A DNA stretch of 64,000 nt from an uncultured Lachnospiraceae bacterium. GTDB taxonomy: Bacteria; Bacillota; Clostridia; Lachnospirales; Lachnospiraceae. The stretch lies in NCBI GenBank assembly GCA_934339135.1, contig CAKRHP010000002.1, forward strand, positions 1 to 64,000, in the 5' to 3' direction. Below are positions 41,093 to 50,152 of this stretch, one piece after another. The position numbers and the translations under genes were made by a program. The stretch's first letter is position 1. Each line of letters begins with the position of its first letter. The notes under the pieces were generated by a model. The model was not told the origin of the DNA, did no database searches, and saw only the letters and a program-made list of their open reading frames with translations.

Positions 41093-42121
41093 ATGAGGGT
41101 GGTTTTAATGAGTATTTTTCAGTGTATGATGGCAGATATCAGTGAGGCAGCGGCCTGTTTGCCGCAGGCATTGCTTGGTGGTATGCTGTTTGGAATTTGT
41201 GCCTGTGGTGTGTGGATCCTTCTGAAACGGTATTTCCCGAAGTTTCCGTCCGTTGAAACCGGAAAATGGATCGTGGTTGTTTTGTTTGTGGTCTATTTCC
41301 TGGTGCTTTTACAGACCGTGTTTTTTTCCAGGGAACCGGGGAGCAGATGGGGAACGGAGATGCATTTTCTCGGAACCTGGGGTACAACGACGCAGGATCA
41401 TGCATGGGTATTGGAAAATATCCTTTTGTTTGTTCCATTTGGACTGCTTCTGCCGTTGTTTCTTCCGGGACAATGGCATTTTATAACGGTACCGGCTGGA
41501 CTGTTATGCAGTGTTTGTATTGAGTTTATTCAGCATCTTACGGGCAGGGGATTTTGTCAGCTGGATGATATCATTATGAATGCTCTTGGTACTCTGACGG
41601 GATATCTTTTGTGGGTTCTGGCAGTATTGCTGCTTCGGGGACTTTTCCGGCTGTTTGGCAATACCGTGAGGCGCAGGATGATATGTTCTGTGGCAGCAGT
41701 CTTCTGGATGAGTGTGATCTTTCTTTTTTCCGGCCAGCCGGCCGAGGAGTCCACTCAGACAAGTCTTCGCATGGAGCGCATGATCTGCTCAGTGACGGTA
41801 CCGGGATATGTTTTAATGACCCCGGAGGAACAGACTGCTTTAGCACAGAGGATTGAATTTCCTGTGAGAAAGGGTGCACATATGACGGAATATGCGATTC
41901 TGGCAGTTTTGTTTCTTGGAATTGTCAGCAGGAGGGAGCTGACCCGGCGGGAGCTTGTCCGGGCGGTGTTTCTGGCAGCGGTCTATGCGGCAGCGGATGA
42001 ATTTCATCAGCGGTTTGTGCCGGGAAGGAGCGGGCAGCTCCGGGATGTACTGATCGACAGTGCAGGAGGAACAATAGGGGTGCTGGCAGCCTATGGATTG
42101 CTGCATAAAAGAGAAAGGTAA
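41093..42121 (+). CDS. tandem VanZ-like membrane protein
   Basis: A 342-residue membrane protein with eight or nine helices in two halves. The first half has the VanZ pattern NILLFVPFGLLLP ... EFIQHLTGRGFCQLDDIIMN (about 108-165). The second repeats it as KGAHMTEYAILAVLF ... ADEFHQRFVPGRSGQLRDVLID (about 258-325). VanZ itself raises teicoplanin resistance by an unclear route; homologues occur widely without such a link. An AGGAAG site precedes the ATG, but an in-frame ATG at 41108 also has a GAGGG site. Confidence 0.85.
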   Translation: MRVVLMSIFQCMMADISEAAACLPQALLGGMLFGICACGVWILLKRYFPKFPSVETGKWIVVVLFVVYFLVLLQTVFFSREPGSRWGTEMHFLGTWGTTTQDHAWVLENILLFVPFGLLLPLFLPGQWHFITVPAGLLCSVCIEFIQHLTGRGFCQLDDIIMNALGTLTGYLLWVLAVLLLRGLFRLFGNTVRRRMICSVAAVFWMSVIFLFSGQPAEESTQTSLRMERMICSVTVPGYVLMTPEEQTALAQRIEFPVRKGAHMTEYAILAVLFLGIVSRRELTRRELVRAVFLAAVYAAADEFHQRFVPGRSGQLRDVLIDSAGGTIGVLAAYGLLHKRER

Positions 42122-42131
42122 GGTTATTCGT

Positions 42132-42323
42132 ATGGATTTTATGGTGGGCAGTGTCGATGCAAAACGGCTTCGGAGAGACCTGTTAAAAAAGCTTCGGAGC
42201 ATACCGAATCAGAAGTCACCCAGTGTGCGCAGCAAGATATATACCGCAGAGATGACAGATGAACAGGGACTTCTGGCAATGGCAAAACAGGAGGGCATGG
42301 AGATCCGGCGTTATATCCGGTGA
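42132..42323 (+). CDS. small hypothetical protein
   Basis: A 63-residue basic protein (MDFMVGSVDAKRLRRDLLKK at the start), beginning 10 bp after the VanZ-like gene with an AAAGGTAAGG-type site. I recognise no family. Mostly helical, with a charged N-terminal half. Codon use resembles neighbours, so it is plausibly real. Confidence 0.5.
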   Translation: MDFMVGSVDAKRLRRDLLKKLRSIPNQKSPSVRSKIYTAEMTDEQGLLAMAKQEGMEIRRYIR

Positions 42324-42429
42324 TCGGATGCACCTTTCTGGTATGAGATCAGGAGTTTGAGCAGGGACTTCGTTATGCATAGAAATTGCATGAAGATATT
42401 GATTTATTCACAAAATAGATGGTGAAACA

Positions 42430-42510
42430 ATGAAGGATCAAGGGGAAATGTTTTATGAGTTTTACTTTGTATCTTTTATAGGAAACCGTCTGGAAATGAG
42501 GGGACAATGA
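42430..42510 (+). CDS. possible 26-codon leader ORF overlapping marR
   Basis: Encodes MKDQGEMFYEFYFVSFIGNR plus six residues; its TGA overlaps the ATG of the MarR gene (ATGA). Its ribosome binding site is weak (GGTGA). An inverted repeat ATGCA/TGCAT with 7-base spacing at 42375-42391 is a possible operator. Confidence 0.25.
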   Translation: MKDQGEMFYEFYFVSFIGNRLEMRGQ

Positions 42511-43007
42511 CAGAGGAGCAGAATTTAGGGGAAGAATTATATAATCTTTTGGCAGAACTGTTAAACAGCAAGATGAACCGGACCGTGATGGACAGCATTC
42601 GCGGAGAATATGGTGTGCTCCGGTATCTCTGCTATATTGAGGATCATGTTCATGCAGGAAAGCTGACGGAGCAGCTTCATGTGGTGCCGGGCAGAATGAC
42701 AGATATTCTGACCAGTCTGGAGGCGAAGGGGCTGATCCGGAGAGTACGTGGAGAGCAGGACCGGCGTCATGTCAATGTCTGCATTACAGAAGAAGGAAAA
42801 AAGCAGGCGGTACAGATGCGCCAGATGATCAGCAGGGAGTATGAGGGAATGTTCCGGATTCTGGGATCGAAGGATACAGAGGAACTGATCCGTTTGTTAA
42901 AGATCGTACTTTCCTATCCGGATGCAAAGGAAACAGGAAGCGCAAGGAAAACGGAATCGTCAACCGCACCGGCTGACAGGATGGCATTGCACGAAAATGC
43001 CCGGTGA
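42507..43007 (+). CDS. MarR-family transcriptional regulator
   Basis: A 166-residue winged-helix regulator. The recognition region is LTEQLHVVPGRMTDILTSLE (about 52-73) and the wing IRRVRGEQDRRHVNVCITEEGK (about 77-98), with the usual DR pair. Dimerisation helices flank it, and the C-terminal 25 residues are polar. It precedes the LRR/VWA/ATPase genes by 54 bp in the same direction, so it may control them or itself. Confidence 0.9.
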   Translation: MTEEQNLGEELYNLLAELLNSKMNRTVMDSIRGEYGVLRYLCYIEDHVHAGKLTEQLHVVPGRMTDILTSLEAKGLIRRVRGEQDRRHVNVCITEEGKKQAVQMRQMISREYEGMFRILGSKDTEELIRLLKIVLSYPDAKETGSARKTESSTAPADRMALHENAR

Positions 43008-43061
43008 TAAAGATTTATGCAAAAAGTAAAACGGTATTTTCCGGGAAAGGTCTGAGGAACA

Positions 43062-44057
43062 GTGGGTACAATAGATGCGGGACAAATATACAGATATAAA
43101 AATTTATATTTATATATAGAAGAAACAGAAAATGGGGGGATCCGTCTGCTTCGATGCTATGGGGATTCTCCTGCCGTTGTTTTACCGGAAAAGATAAGGG
43201 GAGTACCGCTGGTGGAGATCGGGGATTACTGCTTTGCGGACTCAGCAAAGGCACAGGAATATTCCGGATCGGTGGATGATTCCGTGAGAGTCATAAATGG
43301 AGACTATCTACAGAAGCTGTCATTGCCGGATTGTGTGCAAAGGATCGGAAGCCTGGCGTTTTATAATTGTAAAGCACTGCTGGAGTTCTGCTTTGGGGCA
43401 GATCTTACGGAGGTGGGAAGCGATGTGTTTATGAACTGCAGAAAGCTTCAAACCTTCCGGGTATCCGGGAATATTCAGAACCCGACAGGTCTGAAACAGC
43501 TTCTGGCACAGAGAATGGACGGGATGGATGTTTTTTTTGAAGAAAACGGCAGGATCAACGGCAGGCTGTTTTATCCGGGATATGAGGAGTATCATGACGA
43601 GATCGGACCGGCACATATTTTTGCAATGAGTATCCGGGGAGAGGGATTTCGGGCAAGACAGTGCTTCCGGGATGGGATCGTATCTCTGCGGGATTACGAT
43701 GATATTTTTGAAATAGCTTGTGCGGTGGAAAGTGAGAGAACTTTATGCCGGATGGCGGGAAGCCGCATAGCTTACCCGGCGGGACTGGAGGAGACGGCAC
43801 GAACCCGTTACGAAACGTACCTTTTAGAACACCAGAAGGCATTGGCAGAGCTTATCGTGGAGGAACGGCATATCGACATGATAGATTATTTTGTGCAGCA
43901 CCATCTCCTTCTGACGGAAGGGATCGGTCATGCAGCCCGGAGAGCATCTGCCATGGAATGGGTGCAGGGGGCAGCAGCTATCCTGAAGATTCAAAAGGAG
44001 CAGAACGGGGAAAATACAGGAGCTGGCCGTTACGCATTTGACGACTGGCAGGAATAA
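43062..44057 (+). CDS. leucine-rich repeat (BspA-like) protein
   Basis: A 331-residue cytoplasmic protein without a signal peptide. Residues about 20-160 hold LRR_5-type repeats (LPEKIRGVPLVEIGDYCFAD, then LPDCVQRIGSLAFYNCKAL, then LTEVGSDVFMNCRKLQTF). The C-terminal half is helical, possibly ankyrin-like (IDMIDYFVQHHLL). The start is a GTG with GAGG four bases ahead. The VWA gene follows by 13 bp. Such repeats usually bind proteins, so it may be the adaptor of the VWA/ATPase pair. Confidence 0.75.
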   Translation: MGTIDAGQIYRYKNLYLYIEETENGGIRLLRCYGDSPAVVLPEKIRGVPLVEIGDYCFADSAKAQEYSGSVDDSVRVINGDYLQKLSLPDCVQRIGSLAFYNCKALLEFCFGADLTEVGSDVFMNCRKLQTFRVSGNIQNPTGLKQLLAQRMDGMDVFFEENGRINGRLFYPGYEEYHDEIGPAHIFAMSIRGEGFRARQCFRDGIVSLRDYDDIFEIACAVESERTLCRMAGSRIAYPAGLEETARTRYETYLLEHQKALAELIVEERHIDMIDYFVQHHLLLTEGIGHAARRASAMEWVQGAAAILKIQKEQNGENTGAGRYAFDDWQE

Positions 44058-44070
44058 AAAGGGGTAAACC

Positions 44071-45387
44071 ATGAAAAAACATATCATGACAGAGACCGAG
44101 TGGGAGGCAGAAATGGCACAAAAGGTGCTTTCCTATACGAAAGATGCCCTTTTTGTGGATTTTCGTCATATGGGAAGGGCATTTCAGATCATGACGTCTC
44201 AGGCGGACGCACAGATCACTACTCTGGCGGTGGATGGAGAAGTCCTTCATTATTCTTCGGAGCAACTGATCCGTTTATTCCGGAACAACGAAAAATATCT
44301 AAACAGGCTTTATCTGCACGGAATCCTGCATTGTCTGTTTCAGCATCTGTGGATCGGTGGACAGAGGAACCGGAGAATGTGGCATATTGCCTGTGATATT
44401 GCGGTGGAGTATGTGATCGATCATCTGAAAAAGCCGTCGGTGCAGCGGATCCTTGGCTGGCTCCGGGAACAAACTTACCGGGAACTGGAGCAATATGGAA
44501 AGGGGATTTCTGCGGCAGTGATCTACCGCTGGCTTCAGAGTAAGGACATACAGGAGCTGGAAAAGCTGGGGCAGGAGTTTTTTGCGGATGATCACCGCTA
44601 CTGGCCGAAGGAACAAAAGGGGCAGCAGATGCCATCTCCGGCGAGGAAGAAGTGGCAGCAGGCATCACATCAGATCTCACTGGAACAGAAGAGAAACGGG
44701 ACGGATCGGGAGAAGGGACAGAGACTTTTTGGTCAGCAGATGAAGGCCGGACAGCAGAGAAGAACCTACCGGGATTTTTTGAAAAAGTTTGCGGTTTTCC
44801 GGGAGGAGATGCATCTGGATCCGGAGGAATTTGATCTGGGTTACTATACGTATGGCTTACAGTTGTATGGCAGCCTGCCGCTGATAGAGCCGTTAGAGAG
44901 CAGTGAAGTACAAAAGATCCGGGATTTTGTGGTTGTTGTAGACACCAGCTATTCCACCAGCGGGGAACTGGTGCAGGGGTTTTTGCAGGAGACCTTTGAC
45001 ATACTGGCCGGGCAGAACAGTTTTTTCCGGCGGTCCAGAGTCTGGATCCTGCAGTGTGATGAAATGGTTCAGAAGGAGGACTGCATCACCTCTCCGGAGG
45101 AGCTTGCCCGTCTGTTTGATCGTTTCGAGATCTGCGGGGGTGGTGGAACAGACTTTCGCCCGGCGTTTACCAGAGTACAGCAGATGTTAGAAGAGGGAAT
45201 GTTTCATGAATTGTGCGGTCTTCTTTATTTTACGGATGGCAAAGGAATCTATCCCGGACAGAAACCGCCTTATAAAACGGCATTTTTATTTCTGGAGGAT
45301 TATGAGGAACAAAAAGTGCCGGCATGGGCGATGCGGATGAAGGTGGACGAGGGACAATGGAAGAATGGAGAACAGCATGAATATTAA
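44071..45387 (+). CDS. VWA-domain protein, DUF2201-like
   Basis: A 438-residue protein. The N-terminal half resembles the putative metallopeptidase domain of DUF2201, but the expected HExxH is HGILH (83-87, followed by His92): the catalytic Glu is Gly84. A charged linker leads to a VWA domain with MIDAS motif DTSYS (291-295) and Thr360 in GGGGTDF. The domain order fits proteins that work with MoxR-type AAA ATPases. It overlaps the next gene by 11 bp. Loss of the Glu suggests a binding and not protease function. Confidence 0.8.
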   Translation: MKKHIMTETEWEAEMAQKVLSYTKDALFVDFRHMGRAFQIMTSQADAQITTLAVDGEVLHYSSEQLIRLFRNNEKYLNRLYLHGILHCLFQHLWIGGQRNRRMWHIACDIAVEYVIDHLKKPSVQRILGWLREQTYRELEQYGKGISAAVIYRWLQSKDIQELEKLGQEFFADDHRYWPKEQKGQQMPSPARKKWQQASHQISLEQKRNGTDREKGQRLFGQQMKAGQQRRTYRDFLKKFAVFREEMHLDPEEFDLGYYTYGLQLYGSLPLIEPLESSEVQKIRDFVVVVDTSYSTSGELVQGFLQETFDILAGQNSFFRRSRVWILQCDEMVQKEDCITSPEELARLFDRFEICGGGGTDFRPAFTRVQQMLEEGMFHELCGLLYFTDGKGIYPGQKPPYKTAFLFLEDYEEQKVPAWAMRMKVDEGQWKNGEQHEY

Positions 45388-46873
45388 AGAGGCAAAAAGT
45401 GAAATAAAAAATACAGTACAGGCATATTTGGGAAAGGATGACAAGGGAGATTATAAAATTCCTCCGGTGCGGCAAAGACCGGTTCTTTTAATGGGACCTC
45501 CGGGGATTGGGAAGACCCAGATCATGGAACAGATCGCACGGGAGTGCAAAGTTGCCTTGGTGGCGTATAACATCACCCATCATACCAGGCAGAGTGCGGT
45601 GGGACTTCCCTTTATCCGGGAGGCTTCCTACGGGGGAAAGACATATTCTGTCACGGAATATACCATGAGTGAGATCATTGCCAGTGTATACCGCCGGATG
45701 GAGGAGACCGGGCTGAAGGAGGGGATCCTGTTTGTGGACGAGATCAACTGCGTATCGGAAACGCTGGCACCTGCTATGCTGCAGTTCCTGCAGGGAAAGA
45801 TGTTTGGCAACCGGAAGATTCCGGAGGGATGGGTGATCGTGGCAGCAGGCAATCCGCCGGAATATAACAAGTCCGTGCGGGAGTTTGATATGGTGACACT
45901 GGACCGGGTGCGCCGCATGGATGTGGAGGCCGATTACGGTGTGTGGAAGGAATACGCCAGAGAACAGAGGCTCCATGGGGCACTGTTAAGCTATCTGGAG
46001 CTTCGCCCAAAGAATTTTTACCGGGTGGAGGCCGATGTGGACGGGCTGCAGTTTGTGACGGCCAGAGGCTGGGAGGATTTAAGCCAGCTGCTATATGCAT
46101 ATGAGGAGCTTAACATTCCGGTCGGGGAAGAAATCGTTTATGAGTTTCTGCGTCACAGGGATGTGGCAGAGGATGTGGCAGCTTATCTGGAGCTTTACCG
46201 CAAGTATCAGGATGATTACGCAATTCCGGAGATCCTTGCGGGAAATGTCCGCACGGAGGTGTATACCCGGTTATTTCAGGCAGACTTTGACGAGAGAGTC
46301 AGTGTCGTGTCTCTTCTGACGGATGGTGTCAGGGAGGTTTTGGGCAGAGTCTGCCGGCAGAAAGCAAAAACGGACCGCTGGTATGACTATTTAAGGGAAT
46401 ATCAGCATACGCTTAAGGAGAAGGGCAATGGGACGGCATCGCCGGCTCAGATGTACCGGCAGCTTCTGGGGCAGATGGAGACTCAGATCCGACAGGCAGA
46501 AAAAGCGGAGTGGGAGGACAAAAAGTCACTGCGGGAGCGGGAAGCTTTGAAAAGGGAGATGGCAGAGTTTGTTCCTGCGGCAGCAGATCCCAGGGAAGCC
46601 TTCGGAGAGGCAAAGGCGGGATTTGAGCAATGCAGAAAATGTCTGGAGCAGATGGAGGAGAACGGCAAAGCTGTCGTGGAAGCTGCCTTTGATTTTATGG
46701 AAAATGCCTTTGGAAACGGACAGGAAATGATTTTGTTTGTCACGGAACTGACTTTGATGACAGAGGCGGTGCAGTTTTTTGCACAGCATCCGTGCGAGCG
46801 GTATCTGCAGTATAATCAGGAACTTTTGATCGGTACCAGACGGCGGGAATTACTGGACGAATTAAATCAATAG
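45377..46873 (+). CDS. MoxR-type AAA+ ATPase
   Basis: A 498-residue ATPase. Walker A is GPPGIGKT (40-47), Walker B ILFVDEINC, sensor 1 AAGNPPEYN. A long C-terminal helical region (about 300-498) contains coiled-coil-like segments. MoxR ATPases act as chaperones that remodel partner proteins, usually with a VWA partner encoded next door, as here. The ATG at 45377 (GGAG 8 bases upstream, protein starting MNIKEAKSEIKN) is preferred to one at 45365. Confidence 0.88.
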   Translation: MNIKEAKSEIKNTVQAYLGKDDKGDYKIPPVRQRPVLLMGPPGIGKTQIMEQIARECKVALVAYNITHHTRQSAVGLPFIREASYGGKTYSVTEYTMSEIIASVYRRMEETGLKEGILFVDEINCVSETLAPAMLQFLQGKMFGNRKIPEGWVIVAAGNPPEYNKSVREFDMVTLDRVRRMDVEADYGVWKEYAREQRLHGALLSYLELRPKNFYRVEADVDGLQFVTARGWEDLSQLLYAYEELNIPVGEEIVYEFLRHRDVAEDVAAYLELYRKYQDDYAIPEILAGNVRTEVYTRLFQADFDERVSVVSLLTDGVREVLGRVCRQKAKTDRWYDYLREYQHTLKEKGNGTASPAQMYRQLLGQMETQIRQAEKAEWEDKKSLREREALKREMAEFVPAAADPREAFGEAKAGFEQCRKCLEQMEENGKAVVEAAFDFMENAFGNGQEMILFVTELTLMTEAVQFFAQHPCERYLQYNQELLIGTRRRELLDELNQ

Positions 46874-46961
46874 ATGACTACCCGTGTACTGGACGAAACA
46901 GGAAAGATATGTTATACTTTGATAATATGGGTCTTGTTTCCATAGGAGAGAGGGGGACGAA

Positions 46962-47903
46962 ATGACACGACAGGAGGAACGCATCCGTGCAAGGCGGCGC
47001 CAAAGGCGGAAACAGGCAATGATGGTTCGCCGTATTGTGTTTACGATTTGTCTGCTGATTATCCTGGTATTGTGCATTTATGGCTATCTGAATCATAAAA
47101 GGGTGCAGTCGCTTGGAGGAAAGATCAACCAGTTGGAGCAGCAACTGAAGCAGAGCAAAACAGATCGGAAAAATCTCCGGAAGGAGCTTGACGATCTGCA
47201 GAAAGAGCTTCAGGAAAAGCAAAAGGAACTGGAGAAAGATCAGGCGGCAGTTTATGATGATCCGGAGAAGCCCAATGTCTATCTGACCTTTGATGATGGG
47301 CCAAGTGTAAATACCGATTCGATCCTGGATACTCTGGCAGCCAATAATGTCCGGGCGACATTTTTTTGCATTGCCCAGAAAGGGGAGGCCAATCAAAAGA
47401 GATACCAGAGGATTGTTTCGGAAGGGCATACGTTAGGAATGCATTCTTATACACATGTTTATCGGACCGTGTATGCAGATCTGGAGTCTTTTGAAAAGGA
47501 TGTGACGGGAATCAGTGATTATTTATATCAGATTACCGGGGTCCGACCAAAATATTACCGTTTTCCGGGAGGGAGCAGTAATACGGTCAGTAAGGTGCCG
47601 ATGAAGGAATGTATCCGTTATCTGAACCAGAGCGGTCTGACATATTTTGACTGGAATGCACAGAATGACGATGCCACAGGAAAGTCTTATACGGCTGCCC
47701 AGCTGGTAGAGCATGCGATGAGAAATGTTAAGGCAGCAGGCAGTAATGTGGTATTATTGATGCATGACGAGCAGACCAAGACAGCAACGGCAGAGTCTTT
47801 ACCAAAGCTGATCAAACAGCTGAAAAATGCCGGTTATGATATATTGCCGATCACAGATAAGACACCGCTGGTACAGCATGTATCAAAGGATTCTGTGAGC
47901 TGA
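46962..47903 (+). CDS. membrane-anchored polysaccharide deacetylase (CE4)
   Basis: A 313-residue protein with a basic N-terminus, a membrane helix (about 25-45), a coiled coil (about 50-95) and a NodB-homology domain. CE4 motifs are present: TFDDGPS (Asp111, Asp112), HSYTH (161-165), RFPGGSSN and LLMHD near the end. The expected reaction is removal of acetyl groups from peptidoglycan N-acetylglucosamine or another extracellular glycan, as in PgdA. The gene precedes a bactofilin gene by 43 bp. Confidence 0.92.
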   Translation: MTRQEERIRARRRQRRKQAMMVRRIVFTICLLIILVLCIYGYLNHKRVQSLGGKINQLEQQLKQSKTDRKNLRKELDDLQKELQEKQKELEKDQAAVYDDPEKPNVYLTFDDGPSVNTDSILDTLAANNVRATFFCIAQKGEANQKRYQRIVSEGHTLGMHSYTHVYRTVYADLESFEKDVTGISDYLYQITGVRPKYYRFPGGSSNTVSKVPMKECIRYLNQSGLTYFDWNAQNDDATGKSYTAAQLVEHAMRNVKAAGSNVVLLMHDEQTKTATAESLPKLIKQLKNAGYDILPITDKTPLVQHVSKDSVS

Positions 47904-47946
47904 CAACAGACAAAAGGAAAAGCGAAAGAACAAGGAGGATTATAAT

Positions 47947-48747
47947 ATGAGTGAATTTGAAGATGCAAATGTAGATAAGGATATACTCAGTCAGATCTTT
48001 GGTGATGATCTGGCAGATGATACAAAGGCAGAGAATGCAGATGACAGTCTGTTCACAGACAGTGCTGCAGAGGAAGAGTCTGCAGAGGCAACAGCTTCTA
48101 CGGAGAGTGCACCGGAGGAGCCTGCAGAACAGGAAGAGCTTTCGGTAGAGGACATTTTGAAAGCAGCCAAAGAGGAAGCTGAGCCGGAGCCGGTAGAGGA
48201 TGAGTTATCCGTAGAGGATATTCTGAATGCAGCCAAGGAGGAAACGCCGGTAGAGGAGAGCAAGCCGGAGATTCACGCAGCACAGATTGATACCGATGAT
48301 GATGATGTGACTGTGATCACTAAGGGAACCACGATCAATGGTGGTATCTCTTCGGAGGGATCTCTGGAAGTTATGGGTACCATCACCGGTGATGTGGACT
48401 GTCTTGGCAGAGTTTCTGTATATGGTACGATTTCAGGTAATGTATCTGCGTCCGATGTATTGGTACAGACCAAACGATTGGAAGGCAATATCAAGAGTGA
48501 GGGTGCCGTAGAGGTGGCCGTTGGAACTGTGATCATCGGAGATATCGAGGGGACTTCTGCGACGGTAGCCGGTGCGGTTAAGGGAAATATTGATGTAAAC
48601 GGACCGGTGATCGTGGATTCTACAGCAATCGTACAGGGAAGTATTAAGGCGAAATCCATTCAGGTCAATACCGGAGCTGTTGTAGATGGATACTGCTCAT
48701 TGAACTATGCAGGTGTAAACCTGGATGAGTTTTTTGAAGATAAATAA
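47947..48747 (+). CDS. bactofilin
   Basis: A 266-residue polymer-forming cytoskeletal protein. The C-terminal half (about 125-255) is the bactofilin beta-helix: TTINGGISSEGSLEVMGTIT, then repeats of the GNVSASDVLV type. The N-terminal half is a strongly acidic, probably disordered tail with two copies of ELSVEDILxAAKEE and a DKDILSQIFG motif. Bactofilins scaffold wall enzymes, and the upstream deacetylase is a likely partner. AGGAGG precedes the start. Confidence 0.9.
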   Translation: MSEFEDANVDKDILSQIFGDDLADDTKAENADDSLFTDSAAEEESAEATASTESAPEEPAEQEELSVEDILKAAKEEAEPEPVEDELSVEDILNAAKEETPVEESKPEIHAAQIDTDDDDVTVITKGTTINGGISSEGSLEVMGTITGDVDCLGRVSVYGTISGNVSASDVLVQTKRLEGNIKSEGAVEVAVGTVIIGDIEGTSATVAGAVKGNIDVNGPVIVDSTAIVQGSIKAKSIQVNTGAVVDGYCSLNYAGVNLDEFFEDK

Positions 48748-48767
48748 TATGGGGATGGACAAAGATT

Positions 48768-49472
48768 ATGGCAAAGTATAAGAGAGTGTTATTAAAATTA
48801 AGTGGTGAAGCCCTTGCCGGACCAAATAAGACCGGCTTTGATGAGGCAACCTGTCTTGAAATCGCCAGGCAGGTGAAAGAGCTTGTGGATCAGGGGATTC
48901 AGATCGGTGTTGTAACAGGCGGCGGCAACTTCTGGAGAGGACGTACCAGCAAGAACATCGATCGTACAAAGGCAGACCAGATCGGTACCCTTGCTACCGT
49001 AATGAACTGCATTTATGTTTCTGAGATATTCCGCTCTGTCGGGATTCAGACAGCTGTTCTGACACCGTTTGCCTGCAGTTCCTTTACCGAGCTTTTCTCA
49101 AAGGATCTGGCAGTGAAGTATATGGAGCGGGGAGTTGTGACATTCTTTGCCGGTGGTACCGGTCATCCATACTTCTCAACAGATACCGCTCTTGTATTGA
49201 GAGCAGTGGAGATGGAAGCGGACATTATTCTGTCCGGCAAGTCGATTGACGGCGTATATGATTCTGATCCGGCAGTTAATCCGGATGCCAAGAAGTACGA
49301 TGAGATCGATATCAATGAGGTCATCAACCAGAGACTTGGTGTCATTGATCTGGCAGCAGCCGTTCTGTGTATGGAGAATCATATGCCGATGATGATCTTT
49401 GGCTTAAATGAGGCAGACAGTATCGTTAATACAGTACAGGGAACCACTCATGGCACCCTTGTAAAAGCATAA
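48768..49472 (+). CDS. pyrH: UMP kinase
   Basis: A 234-residue hexameric UMP kinase (UMP to UDP) of the amino acid kinase fold. Motifs include LLKLSGEAL near the N-terminus, GGGNFWRG, and [15 protein letters not shown]. It starts a conserved bacterial block with frr, uppS, cdsA, dxr and rseP; frr follows by 17 bp. Confidence 0.97.
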   Translation: MAKYKRVLLKLSGEALAGPNKTGFDEATCLEIARQVKELVDQGIQIGVVTGGGNFWRGRTSKNIDRTKADQIGTLATVMNCIYVSEIFRSVGIQTAVLTPFACSSFTELFSKDLAVKYMERGVVTFFAGGTGHPYFSTDTALVLRAVEMEADIILSGKSIDGVYDSDPAVNPDAKKYDEIDINEVINQRLGVIDLAAAVLCMENHMPMMIFGLNEADSIVNTVQGTTHGTLVKA

Positions 49473-49489
49473 TTAAATGGAGGATTACA

Positions 49490-50044
49490 ATGAGCGTGGA
49501 ATTAAAACAGTACGAGGACAAAATGAACAAGACACTGGACAGCCTGTCCGGTGAATATACAACGATCCGTGCAGGACGTGCCAATCCGCATGTGCTGGAC
49601 AAGATCACGGTAGATTATTATGGTACACAGTCCAATCTGCAGAGTGTCGCAAACATTTCCGTATCAGAGGCGCGTACTCTGGTGATCCAGCCTTGGGAGG
49701 CAAGCCTGATCAAGGAGATTGAGAAAGCAATCATGACTTCGGATCTTGGACTGACACCAAACAACGATGGAAAGGCAATCCGCCTGACTTTTCCGGAGCT
49801 TACCGAGGAACGTCGTAAGGAGTTGGTAAAGGATGTCCGTAAGAAGGGGGAAAATGCAAAGGTAGCGATCCGAAATATCCGTCGTGATGCCAACGATGCG
49901 ATCAAGAAGGAGCAGAAAGCCAATGAAATCTCTGAGGATGAGGAGAAGACATTGCAGGATGACATCCAGAAGCTTACAGATACTTATATTAAAAAGGTAG
50001 ATGGCATGGTTGAGGATAAATCAAAGGAAATTATGACAGTATAA
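49490..50044 (+). CDS. frr: ribosome recycling factor
   Basis: A 184-residue RRF, which splits post-termination ribosomes together with EF-G. The N-terminal helix ends in the conserved [14 protein letters not shown], followed by [15 protein letters not shown] and [20 protein letters not shown]. Length is standard. GGAGG precedes the start. Confidence 0.97.
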   Translation: MSVELKQYEDKMNKTLDSLSGEYTTIRAGRANPHVLDKITVDYYGTQSNLQSVANISVSEARTLVIQPWEASLIKEIEKAIMTSDLGLTPNNDGKAIRLTFPELTEERRKELVKDVRKKGENAKVAIRNIRRDANDAIKKEQKANEISEDEEKTLQDDIQKLTDTYIKKVDGMVEDKSKEIMTV

Positions 50045-50054
50045 GAAATTTCAG

Positions 50055-50080
50055 CAGGGATGGGCGGTTGTCTGTCCCTG
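50055..50080 (+). terminator. weak terminator-like hairpin after frr
   Basis: CAGGGA pairs with TCCCTG around a 14-base loop and is followed by TATTTTC. It may reduce read-through into uppS. Confidence 0.4.
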
Positions 50081-50099
50081 TATTTTCTAAATTTACCAA

Positions 50100-50127
50100 T
50101 TTACACATGGACAGTTTTTGACATAAT
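50100..50127 (+). promoter_or_regulatory. promoter candidate for uppS
   Basis: TTTACA, 16 bases, CATAAT, ending 25 bp before the uppS start. Confidence 0.35.
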
Positions 50128-50152
50128 AACAAGGGAAAGGATCAGGAGTCTT

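Noticed and set aside
50060..50152. 31-residue N-terminal extension of UppS
   Set aside because: It spans a terminator-like hairpin and a promoter candidate, and the ATG at 50153 has the proper ribosome binding site.
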